From contig JAIPBS010000004.1 in assembly GCA_021738625.1 (NCBI GenBank), forward strand, positions 89,301-153,300: a stretch of DNA of 64,000 bases. Reading direction: 5' to 3'. Below the pieces are notes generated by a model. The model was not told where the DNA came from. It made no database searches and was given only the letters and a program-made list of their open reading frames with translations. The position numbers were made by a program, and so were the translations under genes. Positions within the stretch are counted from its first letter, which is position 1, and each line of letters opens with the position of its first letter. This document shows, piece after piece, positions 49,785 to 59,948 of the stretch. Source of the DNA: Bacteroidales bacterium. GTDB taxonomy: Bacteria; Bacteroidota; Bacteroidia; Bacteroidales; JAIOZK01.

Positions 49785-50816
49785 ATGAAAAAAACAGCAT
49801 TTATAACAGGTATCACCGGGCAGGATGGTGCATATCTTGCTGAATTACTTTTGAAAAAGGGTTACCATGTGGTCGGTGGATTCCGAAGGCTTAGCACTCT
49901 TAACTTTTCCAGGTTGGATGAGTTGGGGATACGTGAGAAAATCAAGCTTGTGGAAACCGATATGCTTGATGCGAGCAACCTGATTCGGGCAGTACAGGAA
50001 GTTAAACCGGATGAAATATACAACCTTGCTGCCCAAAGTTTCGTGGCCCACTCTTTTAAGAATCCAATACTCACCGGTAACATAACCGGACTGGGGGTAA
50101 CCAATTTACTGGAAGCGATCAGAATTGTCAACCCCGGTATTAGATTCTACCAGGCTTCCACTTCTGAATTGTACGGAGCAGCAGCCGAATCTCCTCAAAA
50201 TGAAAATACACCCTTTAAACCACGCAGTCCATACGGAGTGGCAAAGTTATATGGTCACTGGATTACAATAAACTATAGAGAGTCATATGATATTTTTGCA
50301 TGCGCAGGTATTTTGTTCAATCATGAGTCTCCATTACGCGGGCTTGAGTTTGTTACAAGGAAAATTACGGACTCCGTTGCCAAGATCCATTATGGTAAGC
50401 TGAAATACTTTGAAATAGGAAATCTTGACGTGAAAAGAGACTGGGGCTATGCGAAGGAATATGTGAAAGGAATGTGGATGATGTTACAGCAGGAAAAGCC
50501 AGATAACTTTGTGCTGGCAACAAATGAAAATCATTCGGTAAGGGAATGGATAGAAACATGTTTCAACCATATTGACAGGCAAATCCTCTGGGAAGACAAG
50601 GGTGAAAATGAAATTGGAAGGGATGTCAAAACAGGTGAAATTCTGGTTAAGGTAAACCCCGAATATTTTCGTCCTGCTGAGATTCATGACCTGCTTGGAG
50701 ATTACTCGAAAGCAAAACGTGAATTGGACTGGGAGCCGCATATAAAGCACCGGGAACTCTCAGAAATCATGTTGAAAGCCGATTTAGAAAAACAAGCTAA
50801 TCCTAAGCGTTCATGA
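49785..50816 (+). CDS. gmd: GDP-mannose 4,6-dehydratase
   Basis: A 343-residue short-chain dehydrogenase starting [20 protein letters not shown] (NADP loop TGxxGQDG). The catalytic set is present: Thr/Ser in STSELYG, and Tyr and Lys in [10 protein letters not shown] (near residue 150). Substrate blocks [16 protein letters not shown] and [15 protein letters not shown] are diagnostic of GMD. It makes GDP-4-keto-6-deoxymannose, the precursor of D-rhamnose, L-fucose and related sugars. First gene of the polysaccharide locus; overlaps the next gene by ATGA. Confidence 0.95.
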   Translation: MKKTAFITGITGQDGAYLAELLLKKGYHVVGGFRRLSTLNFSRLDELGIREKIKLVETDMLDASNLIRAVQEVKPDEIYNLAAQSFVAHSFKNPILTGNITGLGVTNLLEAIRIVNPGIRFYQASTSELYGAAAESPQNENTPFKPRSPYGVAKLYGHWITINYRESYDIFACAGILFNHESPLRGLEFVTRKITDSVAKIHYGKLKYFEIGNLDVKRDWGYAKEYVKGMWMMLQQEKPDNFVLATNENHSVREWIETCFNHIDRQILWEDKGENEIGRDVKTGEILVKVNPEYFRPAEIHDLLGDYSKAKRELDWEPHIKHRELSEIMLKADLEKQANPKRS

Positions 50817-51694
50817 AAATCTTGATAACAGGAAGCGATGGTTTTGTTGGTAGATATCTTTCTCAACAATTAAAATTTGCCGGGCATCAGGTAAGCGGGA
50901 TAGATATTCAAAACAGGCTTCCCGAAACACTGGAGGTAGATTTGCTTGACAAACCTTTGCTTGGGAGAATATTGGGTAAAATAGAACCGGATGCAGTTAT
51001 ACATTTGGCAGCTATAAGCCATGTTGTTCTTAACAATAACTCTGAAATTTATAATGCAAACCTGGGTGGGACTTTAAACCTTCTTAATGTTTGCACCCGA
51101 TTGAAAAAAATACCCCGCCTTATTTTTATCAGTACAGCCCTGGTTTACGGTGCCGTGCCTGCTGAAAAGCAACCAATTGACGAGGCATCACCACTTCATC
51201 CGATTAATCATTATGCAGCAAGCAAAGCTGCGTGCGAGATGGCATTGCGAACTTTCTCCGCTGAAACAGGTTTGGAATACACCATTGTCAGACCTTTTAA
51301 CCATACTGGACCCGGGCACTCCGAACACTTTGTAATTCCTAAAATCATACAAGCTTTTAAGGAAGGGAGAAGCGAAATATCTTTGGGAAATGTTGATGTA
51401 GTAAGAGATTTTTCTGATGTTAGGGATGTGGTGAGAGCTTATTTAATAATGGTTGAACAATTTCAAAACGGTGAAGTGTTTAACCTGGCAAGTGAAAAAG
51501 GTACTACCATCAGACAGGTTGTTGAAATGCTAAACAAAATAGCCGATAGAAAAGTGAAGATAATACAGAATGAGGAATTCATCAGACGGAATGAGATAGA
51601 GATGCTGGTAGGAAGTGCTGAAAAAGTTAATGAAACCCTGGGCTGGAAGCCGGAATATCGATTACAGGATACTCTTGAGTTCATGTTGCGATGA
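50813..51694 (+). CDS. rmd: GDP-4-keto-6-deoxy-D-mannose reductase (RMD-like)
   Basis: A 293-residue extended SDR with NADP loop [11 protein letters not shown], the Ser in [11 protein letters not shown] and the Tyr-x3-Lys pair in [13 protein letters not shown] (near residue 140). [19 protein letters not shown] is typical of RMD, and it lacks the fucose-synthase signature. Partnered with gmd by a 4-base overlap, it most likely reduces the keto sugar to GDP-D-rhamnose. Other 4-reductases or epimerases of this SDR group cannot be excluded. Confidence 0.85.
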   Translation: MKILITGSDGFVGRYLSQQLKFAGHQVSGIDIQNRLPETLEVDLLDKPLLGRILGKIEPDAVIHLAAISHVVLNNNSEIYNANLGGTLNLLNVCTRLKKIPRLIFISTALVYGAVPAEKQPIDEASPLHPINHYAASKAACEMALRTFSAETGLEYTIVRPFNHTGPGHSEHFVIPKIIQAFKEGRSEISLGNVDVVRDFSDVRDVVRAYLIMVEQFQNGEVFNLASEKGTTIRQVVEMLNKIADRKVKIIQNEEFIRRNEIEMLVGSAEKVNETLGWKPEYRLQDTLEFMLR

Positions 51695-51867
51695 CCTATA
51701 TGTATTCGTTCAACTGGAACAACCTTATGAAAAATCATATCCTTTGCAAGAACGGGGCAGGCAAGCTTGGACATTATTACTGGCATTTCCTGTTCGGATA
51801 TCTCTTTCCGCTTGTTTATTGGCTAAACAAGGATTCATTTGGTATTCTTCAGAAAAAATTGGCTTGA
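51691..51867 (+). pseudogene. 58-residue fragment of a capsule-type (DUF563/GT61-like) protein
   Basis: A short frame starting at ATG 51691, overlapping the rmd stop by four bases, encodes 58 residues and ends at TGA 51867. The segment GAGKLGHYYWHFLFGYLFPL has the G-x2-GHxxHF pattern near the start of DUF563/GT61-like capsule glycosyltransferases, which are normally about 350-450 residues. The rest of the gene is missing, so it is probably a truncated remnant rather than a functional short protein. The ATGA coupling suggests the original gene was part of this operon. Confidence 0.5.
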
Positions 51868-51888
51868 GTAATTACTAAAAATATTTTA

Positions 51889-53105
51889 ATGCCTGATTTA
51901 CAGTATCCTGTTAATGTTGTTATTGTTGGCATGGGAGCAATGGGCAAGGGTTTGTTTTACCAATGCTTAATCAGCCCTGCTTTTAAGTGTATGGTCATTT
52001 GTGACATAAAGATCGATAAAGCAATCGACTATGCAGAATGGCTAAAGGTTAACTATAAGGTTGTTGAAACCGAAGAACAGTTGAGCTCAGTTGTTTCCAG
52101 AGGATATCCAGCATGGTATGCATCTTATCCTGATGAATGCTGAAATCGATTTGATTTTGGACCATACCTGTTGAAACTGGCAAAACAGCATGGTGTGGTG
52201 TACAGCAGCTGCGACGGGGCCAGCATGGAGTGATAAAGCATCTGGTCAATGATTTGTGATATTAGGGTTTTGATCTGATTATGACCGGAAATATGAAAGG
52301 CTTTCTGGACAGGTATTCAAATTCCGAAAAGATTGTTCCTGAGGCAGACAAGCGAAATCTGGATTATAAAATGGCAACTGCATATACCGATGGAACCAAA
52401 CTTAATATAGAAATGGCGTTGCTTTGTAATGCACTGGACTTGCGAACCCTGGTCCCCGGTATGCAAGGGCCGGAAATCAGCCATGTGAATAAAATATTTG
52501 AGGCTTTTTATTTTTATTAAATATGGATGGAAGGCAAACCAGTGGCGGACTGTATCCTTAAATCCCAACCCGATGGTGGTGTATTTGCCATTGGCAGATG
52601 TGATAGTCCATATCAGAAAGAGATGATGAAATATTGCAAAATGGGCGGTGGTCCGTTTTATTCGTTTTACAGACCATATCACTTATGTCATGTAGAAGCA
52701 ATGGCTGAGATTGAGCGGTCGGTGAAATATGGCGCCAGCTAGTTGAAATCTGAATTTGGTTTTCGAACCAATATCTTTGCGGATGCAAAAAAGGATTTGA
52801 GAAGAGGAGAAGTGCTTAACGGGATTGGCGGTTATACTATCTATGGATTGTTGGAGAATTATTCGGAATTTAATGACAATCGGGATTTGCCGGTTTGTTT
52901 GGCAGAAAATGTGATCCTGGAAAAAGACTTGGCAAAAGACAACCGGATTTTGATGACTGACGTTAAGATACCTGACAAACGATTTGATTTTCAGCTCTAT
53001 AGTGAATCAACCAGACTGTCAGGGCGTTCATTTAGGATTGCAAGTTTATTATGCAGGAAGCCGCTCATTCCTTTCATAACCAATTTATTTATTAATAATC
53101 ATTGA
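51889..53105 (+). pseudogene. broken NAD-dependent oxidoreductase with SAF domain (COG4091-like)
   Basis: One gene split over three frames. Start: NVVIVGMGAMGKGLFYQCLI (Rossmann loop) to about 52105, with an apparent deletion; then a shifted HGMHLILMNAEIDLI; then FGPYLLKLAKQHGVVYSSCD; a second shift with GQHGVIKHLVNDL broken by TGA and TAG; then GFDLIMTGNMKGFLDRY through stops at 52518 (TAA) and 52740 (TAG) in an otherwise continuous frame. The SAF-like end is DAKKDLRRGEVLNGIGGYT. Intact relatives (homoserine dehydrogenase-like, sometimes in polysaccharide loci) are about 430 residues. With at least three frameshifts and four stops it is dead, unless these are assembly errors. Confidence 0.85.
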
Positions 53106-53106
53106 A

Positions 53107-55266
53107 ATGGCGATTGGCAGATATTTTAAAGTATTGGCGGGTGCGACAATGAAAAGACAAAAGCATGAGGTTTTGAAAAGCGGTTTGTTTGACAAAGACC
53201 TTTATATATCGCTATACCCGGATGTGCAGGCTGCCAACCTGGACCCAATTGAACATTTTTTAAGGGTTGGCTGGAAGGAAGGTAAATGTCCGTCTGTTGA
53301 TTTCAGTTCGGCCCATTATTTAGAAAAAAACCCAGACGTGAAGAAATCCGGAAAACATCCGTTTATACATTACCTGCGTTATGGCAAGGCAGAGAAAAGA
53401 CCCACCATTTCAAAAACAGAACAGGAAAGGCTTAGCACGCTAAAAAAAATTATCGACAGCGGCTTGTGGGATTCTGATTATTATCTTGCAAAGAATGACG
53501 ATGTAAAATCGGCCGGCGTGAACCCATTGTTGCATTTTCTGGATTCAGGCGGTTTTGAAGGTCGAAACCCATCCGAATATTTCGATACAAGATTCTATAT
53601 TGACCAGTATCCGGATGTTCGTCAATCGGGGATAAATCCTTTGGTGCATTATATCCTGGTTGGACGGGAGGAGGGGAAATACCGGCTTCCGTCTCAGCAA
53701 AATAATGAAGAATTCAAACCTGAAAAGTTAAAACCGGTTTTTCAATTTCATATTGATGCGTTTAACAGATTGACACGTCATGGCAATTATCTGGGCTTTT
53801 TCATTGTTTCAGGATGGTGTCACACCAAACCAGATATCACGCCCGATATGGCCATAAAAGTCAATGGAATTGAAGTTGAAAAAATTGTCGCGGATGTGGA
53901 AAGGAATGATGTGGTGAAGCTTTTTGGCAAGACAAGTTATCCCAATGGATTTTTGAAAGTTTTTTCAGTTATTGACCCGTCAGCCGATTTGATTGTTGAA
54001 GAGAAGAATACCAATACGATTATGTTGTCATGCAGGATAGACGAGATGAAAATTATGCAGGATCACGAGTTATCAGATCATGAATATGCCGGCTAATTGG
54101 CTTACAGCAAAATACCCGATGAACTGATCGGTAAAATCCGGGACAACTCACAAGCTTCCTTTAACCCGGTACATCATTTTTATGATTCGGTTTTTATACC
54201 GATGTTGAACCTTTTAGCCAGACCCGGCCAACAAGAACAAGGGTATAATGTTTTTGGTTTCTTCTCAAAAATAACAGGGATAAGCGAGGTTGCAAGGGCA
54301 TTTACCAACAGGCTTAAGGAAACACAGGAACCATTTGTTTTGGTTGACTTCTTCGAACCCTCTCACAAACGGCTGAGTGAAGAAGAAGAATTTATTTATC
54401 AGGAATACTATTACAAACCATTTATTTATGACAAAAACGTACTGATGATAGATTGGCGAATGCTGAGGAAACTAACTGAGAAAATTCCTGATGTTTTGCA
54501 GGGAAAGAAAAATATTGTGGCTTTTTGGTGGGAGTTTGAAACTGGTTTTGAAGATAAGATCGATATCCTTAATGAATTCGATGAAGTGTATGTATTTAGT
54601 GACTTTATTAAGAATGTGTTAGAAGGACTTAGAAACAAGGACTTTAAGATTACGAAGATCAAATACCCTTTTTACAAAAACTGGAAGATCATTACAAAAC
54701 CTGATGTAGTAAGAAAAAAATATGGCCTTGAGGATAAGTTTTGCTTCTTTTTTAATTTTCATTATGCCAGCGGATTCCGTCGAAAAAATCCCATTGCAAC
54801 ACTTCAGGCAATACATGAAGAATTTCCACAGCAGGAGGATGTTGTATACTTCGTAAAGACAAACAGAATAACCGGGGTAGAGGATGCAAGCCATGAATTT
54901 CTTTCAAAAGTCAGGGAACTTGGCCTTGAAAATCGCGTAATTATTCATGACGAACCACTATCACGTGACGGATTTATGACCCTTTTAAATGCCATGGATT
55001 GTTACATTTCTCTTCACCGGGGAGAGGGACTGGGTCTTGGCATTCTGGAAGCCTATGCGCTGAATAAACCGGTAATTGCAACCAATTATGGTGGAAATAC
55101 TGAATATATGGACAATCCACTAGGTTATCCGGTACCCTACAAGTTGATAAAAACCGAAGATGATTTCGATGTGTATGCGAATGTAAAAGAATGGGCCGAC
55201 CCGGATAAGCAATGTACTAAAAAGTTTATGCGTGAAGTTTATGACATATCCATCGGGAGAAAATGA
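53107..55266 (+). pseudogene. YPDV-repeat/GT4 glycosyltransferase gene interrupted by one in-frame stop
   Basis: Two frames, 53107-54096 (329 residues) and 54097-55266 (389 residues), lie in the same phase and are separated only by TAA at 54094-54096. The first half holds four repeats of about 50 residues (for example FDKDLYISLYPDVQAANLDP and FDTRFYIDQYPDVRQSGINP, with HYxxxGxxEGR) and then a module ending FIVSGWCHTK ... DVVKLFGKTSYPNGF. The second half is a GT4-like glycosyltransferase: NVFGFFSKITGISEVARAF, FNFHYASGFRRKNP, and HRGEGLGLGILEAYALNKPV with the donor-binding Glu. The C-terminal end (DISIGRK) also looks truncated. Probably non-functional as one protein; the halves could only survive as separate products. 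It follows the oxidoreductase remnant directly. Confidence 0.75.
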
Positions 55267-55322
55267 TCAGCCATGGTGAATAAACCTTTGCCCCCCTCTG
55301 GCGGATTAAAATAAGTTATAAT

Positions 55323-57423
55323 TTGAAACACTTTTTGTGTAAGATAAGGTTCTTTGCCTGGAAAAGTTTTGTTAAGAAAAAACTTGCATCAGAAAAGTAT
55401 CAGGCCTTAATTATTAGCCAGAGCAATTTATTCGATGCCGGCCTTTATGAAGAGTTTTATCTTGAAGTTAGTGAATTGAACCTGGATACCGTAATTTATT
55501 GTATCAAATACTGAGCGAAACAGGGTTGTTTAACATCATTAAATTTTAGTACGGTCTGCTATTGTGGAAATTATTCTGATGTGTTAAAATCGGGTTTAAA
55601 TCCCTTAATTCATTTTATAAGATATGGTCAGCATGTAAACCGTTTGGGTATTGGCGAACAGGAAAAGCATTTTCTTTCGTTAGCCACCATGAATTCTGGA
55701 TAGTGGATTGTGGGATCAGGAATTTTACTGTTCAAAAAATCCCGAAGTATCTAAAGAGCAATTGCATCCATTACAGCATTATTTTTATTATGGTGCCTTT
55801 GAAGGAAAAGATCCTTCTAACGGGTTCGATTCCTCCTTTTATTTAAGAAACTATCCTGACAATAATAAAATAAAGATGAATCCGCTATTGCATCATGTTA
55901 AATTTGGAAAAGCAGAAGGACGTTATCCAACACCCGAAGAAAAGATTGCCTAAATAAAGAAGAAGAAAAAGCAGCATGAGGGCGACATGAACCAGTTGTT
56001 AGATTCTATCTTGACCGGATAGGGTATTCCAAAACTGAGAACGACCATCTTTTTTATCTTGCTCTTGAAGGTTGGTATCATGCCGGGGAAAATGCGAAAA
56101 TGCCCTAATTGATCTTAAAAATCCAGCAGGAAGAATTTGGAATTCGGTTACGGAAAAAAAAGAGCGGATGTTATTAAGGTTTTTGGCGAGCAACCTTTCT
56201 CATCCGGGTTCTCGGAGGTGTTCATGCTGTCACCACCCTATACCGGCCAATTCAGAATCCTGGACCGGAAATCAGGTCAGCAATTGAGGGAAGGGAAGCT
56301 GGAAAATTTTATGGAAACGAAGTACGGCTGAGGCAGAATATGTTAATTGGCTTAAGGCCAATGATGCGGGGGAGTCAGACTTGGAACGCATGCGGATTGA
56401 AACCGGAAGTTTTAAAAGAAAACCCCTGATAAGCATCTTGATGCCGGTTTACAATCTTGAATTGCCTTGGTTGAAAAATGCTTTTGCTTCTGTTGAAAAG
56501 CAAATCTATTCCAATTGGGAATTGTGTATTGCGGACGATGCCAGCACGGATCTCAATGTGATTGAATATCTGGAAACCATCAAAAAAGCAACAAGATCAA
56601 TGTTTTATTCAAGGAGCAGAACGGTCACATCAGCGAATCAACCAATGATGCTGTAGAGATGGCAAAGGGGGCGTACCTGCTGCTTGTCGATCATGATGAT
56701 AAACTGTTGCCGGATGCACTTTTCCATATCGTAAAGTCGATGCAACATAAGCCTGATGTTGATGTAATGTATGCAGATCAGGATCACCTCAGCATTTCAA
56801 ACGAACGCTACCCGGTGTTTAAACCTGATTACTCCTATTTTATGCTTTTGTCTTCGAATTATTTTAATCATCCTACTGTAGTCAGAAAAAAGCTGGCTTA
56901 CGCAATATTTGATGAAGTTGGTATGGGAGCAAGGCTTTACTACCCTGATGATACCATTCAGCATGCCGGTATCGTAGTGGACTTTGAGCGTAAACCTCTT
57001 GTTAGTTATGCGTTTTCAGGATTATTGCGCAATGTCATATCGTACTGTGATTATATTGAAATGTTTGCCGAGAAATCGGCGGTATCGGTAGCATGTATGA
57101 TGACTAAGAGGAGCTTGTTTAATGAAATCAAGGGTTTTGACCAGGAGAGTTTTACGAATTCATATAACGACGTGGATTTATGTCTCCAGCTTATAAACCT
57201 GGGTGATAAAGTGGTTTATTGTCCCGGGGCTGAGTTGTATCATTACGAATCTTATACCCGTTCAAATACGGATGATGCAGCGTATTTGCAGTTGCTTTTC
57301 GAAAAGCACGCACCATATAAGGATCCTTTTTACAATATAAACCTGTTTCCTGATGGGTCTTACCGGATAAAAACCCAGGAACCTTTTGAGAAAAACATAA
57401 CACAGGAATTAACAAACAGCTGA
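55323..57423 (+). pseudogene. broken YPDV-repeat/GT2 glycosyltransferase
   Basis: Fragments in several frames form one gene. Start: FFAWKSFVKKKLASEKYQ (TTG start, no ATG near). Then NYSDVLKSGLNPLIHFIRYG with stops, WDQEFYCSKNPEV and FDSSFYLRNYPDNNKIKMNP repeats, then the module FYLALEGWYHAGE ... RADVIKVFGEQPFSSGF. The GT2 domain is in frames 56381-56656 and 56659-57423: LISILMPVYNLELPWL, CIADDAST, then after a frameshift LLLVDHDDKLLPDALF and FNEIKGFDQESFTNSYNDVDLCL. A segment near the GT2 middle appears deleted around NERYPVFKPDYSYF. At least six disruptions. Same module order as the neighbour gene but with a different catalytic domain. Confidence 0.75.
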
Positions 57424-57461
57424 TATCTTTGCGATGGTTACATTAAATTGAGATATTTTTG
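57424..57461 (+). promoter_or_regulatory. possible promoter region of the ABC exporter genes
   Basis: Two -7-like boxes, TATCTTTG (57424-57431) and TATTTTTG (57454-57461), lie just before the exporter. The TTTG of the first is 22 bases upstream of the second, slightly long for a -33/-7 pair. An internal promoter would explain how the intact exporter escapes the effects of broken genes upstream. Confidence 0.35.
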
Positions 57462-57481
57462 CATGTTTAAAAAAGTTGACG

Positions 57482-58243
57482 ATGGAAAAAACCCGACTTG
57501 AAAGGATTGTTCTTTTTGCCAAAACCGATTACCATTTAAGATATTATGGTTCCAAACTTGGAGTTTTATGGGCTTTTCTGAACCCGTTTCTGCGTATTCT
57601 TGTATACTATTTTACTTTCAGTTATCTGATATTCAGGCAGAATGACCCCACCTTCGTTCTGTATCTTTTCACCGGTATTATCACCTGGGGTTTTTTTTCA
57701 GAAACCACCAACCAATCAATTAAACTATTTCAGAAGCAACGATTTATCCTTGAAAACATCAAGCTTCAGAAAAGCGACTTTTTCATATCCATGACCGCGA
57801 GCACCATGTACGCCTACCTGATTAATTTTTTGATGTATTTTATTTTTTCAATTCTGTTTTTCGATCCTGAATATTCACTAAAAATTGTTTTTCTGGTCCC
57901 GATTTTAATAGGCTTATACTTATTCGCACTCGGTATTTCTTTTTTCCTGGCCACTTTATACATTTACCTGAGAGATCTGGATCACATCTGGTCGATCATT
58001 ATCATGGCTGGCTTTTGGACGGTGCCTGTGATTTGGGACTACAATCTGGTGTATGAAAACTATAAATTCATGTTATACAATCCTATCACTGCGTTTCTTG
58101 TGAATATCAGGCAAATAACATTATATAATGAAATGCCCGATTTGAAATTTATGATCCTCGGGATACTGACTTCGGCATTGATCGCCATACTGGGTTATAT
58201 TTTTATGATCAGAAATTCCAGGAAAGCTGTCGAGTTTTTATAA
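57482..58243 (+). CDS. polysaccharide ABC exporter, permease (Wzm-like)
   Basis: A 253-residue ABC-2 family permease with six hydrophobic spans (about residues 30-50, 60-80, 110-135, 140-165, 175-192, 225-243). The N-terminal amphipathic part RIVLFAKTDYHLRYYGSKLG and LGVLWAFLNPFLRILVYY are typical of Wzm/TagG/KpsM proteins. ATG 57482 is preferred over TTG 57476. It forms a heterotetramer with the ATPase encoded 20 bases downstream and exports lipid-linked or free polysaccharide across the inner membrane. Confidence 0.92.
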   Translation: MEKTRLERIVLFAKTDYHLRYYGSKLGVLWAFLNPFLRILVYYFTFSYLIFRQNDPTFVLYLFTGIITWGFFSETTNQSIKLFQKQRFILENIKLQKSDFFISMTASTMYAYLINFLMYFIFSILFFDPEYSLKIVFLVPILIGLYLFALGISFFLATLYIYLRDLDHIWSIIIMAGFWTVPVIWDYNLVYENYKFMLYNPITAFLVNIRQITLYNEMPDLKFMILGILTSALIAILGYIFMIRNSRKAVEFL

Positions 58244-58263
58244 AATAAGCATAGCGAAACAAG

Positions 58264-58986
58264 ATGAAAGAAGATATTGCCATCAAGGTAGAAAACGTAA
58301 GCAAAACTTTTGTTCAGCACAACAGGGGCAAAACCATACGAGATCGGTTGCTTTCAGTTATGAAAAGCAGAAATGTGAGAAAGATCAAAGCATTGGATGC
58401 GATTGATTTTGAAATCAAAAAGGGTGAGTTTTTCGGGATCATAGGGCACAATGGTTCCGGTAAATCCACATTGATCAGCATCCTCAACCAGGTGGTTCCG
58501 CCGGATAAGGGGGGCAAAGTGACAGTGAATGGTACTTCTATCAGGCTCGCCCTGGGTATGGGTTTTAACAAGGAGCTTACAGCGCGGCAAAACATCATGA
58601 TAAATGCATCGGTCTTGGGCATGCCAATGGAAAAAATAAAACTGGAGATCGGAAAGATCATTGAATTTGCCGAACTTGAAGATTATATTGATATCCCGGT
58701 GAAGTACTATTCAAGCGGAATGCGAAGTAAGCTGATGTTTTCTATAGCCGTTAATGCCAAAGCAGATATCTTTTTAATGGATGAGTTTTTTGGGGGAGTG
58801 GGAGACAAAAAATACAAGGAAAAAGCCGATCAGGTTTTTCACGACCGGCTGATCAAGGGCAAAACCATAGTTCATGTGAGCCACAACCCGGGTACCATAG
58901 AGAAATATTGTGACAGGGTTTTGCTGCTCGAGAAAGGTAAAATGGTGAAGCTTGGGACACCCGACGAAGTGTTGGAACTTTTTTGA
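58264..58986 (+). CDS. polysaccharide ABC exporter, ATPase (Wzt-like)
   Basis: A 240-residue ABC ATPase. Walker A is GHNGSGKST (residues 62-70), the signature loop is YSSGMRSKL (a variant of LSGGQ usual in Wzt/TagH/KpsT), Walker B is IFLMDEFFGGVGD, and the H-loop is VHVSHNPGTI. It has no C-terminal carbohydrate-binding domain, so it resembles KpsT/TagH-type exporters rather than Wzt proteins that check the chain end. It powers the permease at 57482-58243 and appears intact. Confidence 0.94.
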   Translation: MKEDIAIKVENVSKTFVQHNRGKTIRDRLLSVMKSRNVRKIKALDAIDFEIKKGEFFGIIGHNGSGKSTLISILNQVVPPDKGGKVTVNGTSIRLALGMGFNKELTARQNIMINASVLGMPMEKIKLEIGKIIEFAELEDYIDIPVKYYSSGMRSKLMFSIAVNAKADIFLMDEFFGGVGDKKYKEKADQVFHDRLIKGKTIVHVSHNPGTIEKYCDRVLLLEKGKMVKLGTPDEVLELF

Positions 58987-59027
58987 AATACGGTACGGAC
59001 ATAGATGCTTGATTGATAAGCTGACAA

Positions 59028-59906
59028 ATGCCTAAGAAAGAGATACTGGTTACAGGCGCGCATCGCTCAGGTACCACATGGGTGGGACATGTGATGAGAG
59101 AAGCCCCTGAAGTGCATTACATCCACGAACCTTTTAATGTTGGATTGAGCGGGAATACACCTCATTAAAATACTGGTTTGAGTATATCTCGGAAAAGACC
59201 GATAAGCAACATCAAAAAGAAGTCAGGGATTATCTCCGGTCATTTTACCATAAAGAAACAAGGAGAGAAGCACCGGGTGGGCAGCATCCTTACTGAATTA
59301 TTTCGATCCAAAAAAGGATACCCCTCATGAAAGAAATTTATTCAAGGATCCGCTGGCAGTGTTTTCCGTTGAATGGTTTTATAAGGTGATGAACTGCCAG
59401 GTTGTGGTTTTGGTCAGGCATCCTGCTGCTTTCGTGGCGAGTTTGAAAGTTGCCAAATGGGGATTTGGCTTTAAGGATCTTTTGAATCAGAAAGATCTGA
59501 TCGATCACCATCTGAAGGATTATGAGAGTCAGATCAGGGAATATTGCCGTGTTAAACATGATATCATTGATCAGGGTATTTTACTATGGAATATAATTTA
59601 TTCTTTTTTAGACGCTTGCAAAAGGAGATACGGAAAAAAGTGGTATTATGCCCGGCATGAAGAACTCTCCCTGGCGCCTGTTGAAGAATTCAAAAAGATG
59701 TTTCAATTTCTTGGACTGGACTTCACAGCTCACGTAAAGAATTTTATCATTCAAAGTTCAACAGCAAGTGAGCAGTCAAATTTTAAAAGAAACTCAAAAC
59801 AAACATATTTACCTGGAAAGGGCGTTTAAGTCTTTCCGAAATTGAACGTATTAAAGAGGGCACTGCCCCATTATGGGGAAATTATTATCAGAGAAACCAC
59901 TGGTAA
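59028..59906 (+). pseudogene. broken sulfotransferase gene
   Basis: Starts MPKKEILVTGAHRSGTTWVG with a PAPS 5'-phosphosulfate loop (GAHRSGTTW). After EPFNVGLSG the frame breaks into YWFEYISEKTDKQHQKEVRD (a frameshift), and again before LFKDPLAVFSVEWFYKVM; the 3'-phosphate loop VLVRHPAAFVASLKVAKW is readable at 59402-59458. A last break after SNFKRNSKQTYLP precedes LSEIERIKEGTAPLWGNYY and a stop at 59906. At least three frameshifts. It would have sulfated the polysaccharide; it is now dead unless the reads are wrong. Confidence 0.85.
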
Positions 59907-59948
59907 TACCAATTAACTCTTATCCTAATCTTTCTTTGAGTTATTAAA

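Noticed and set aside
51691..59906. Alternative genetic code or programmed recoding explaining the in-frame stops
   Set aside because: TAA, TAG and TGA all occur together with frameshifts and deletions, and the neighbouring genes have normal stops and no internal ones, so reassignment does not fit.
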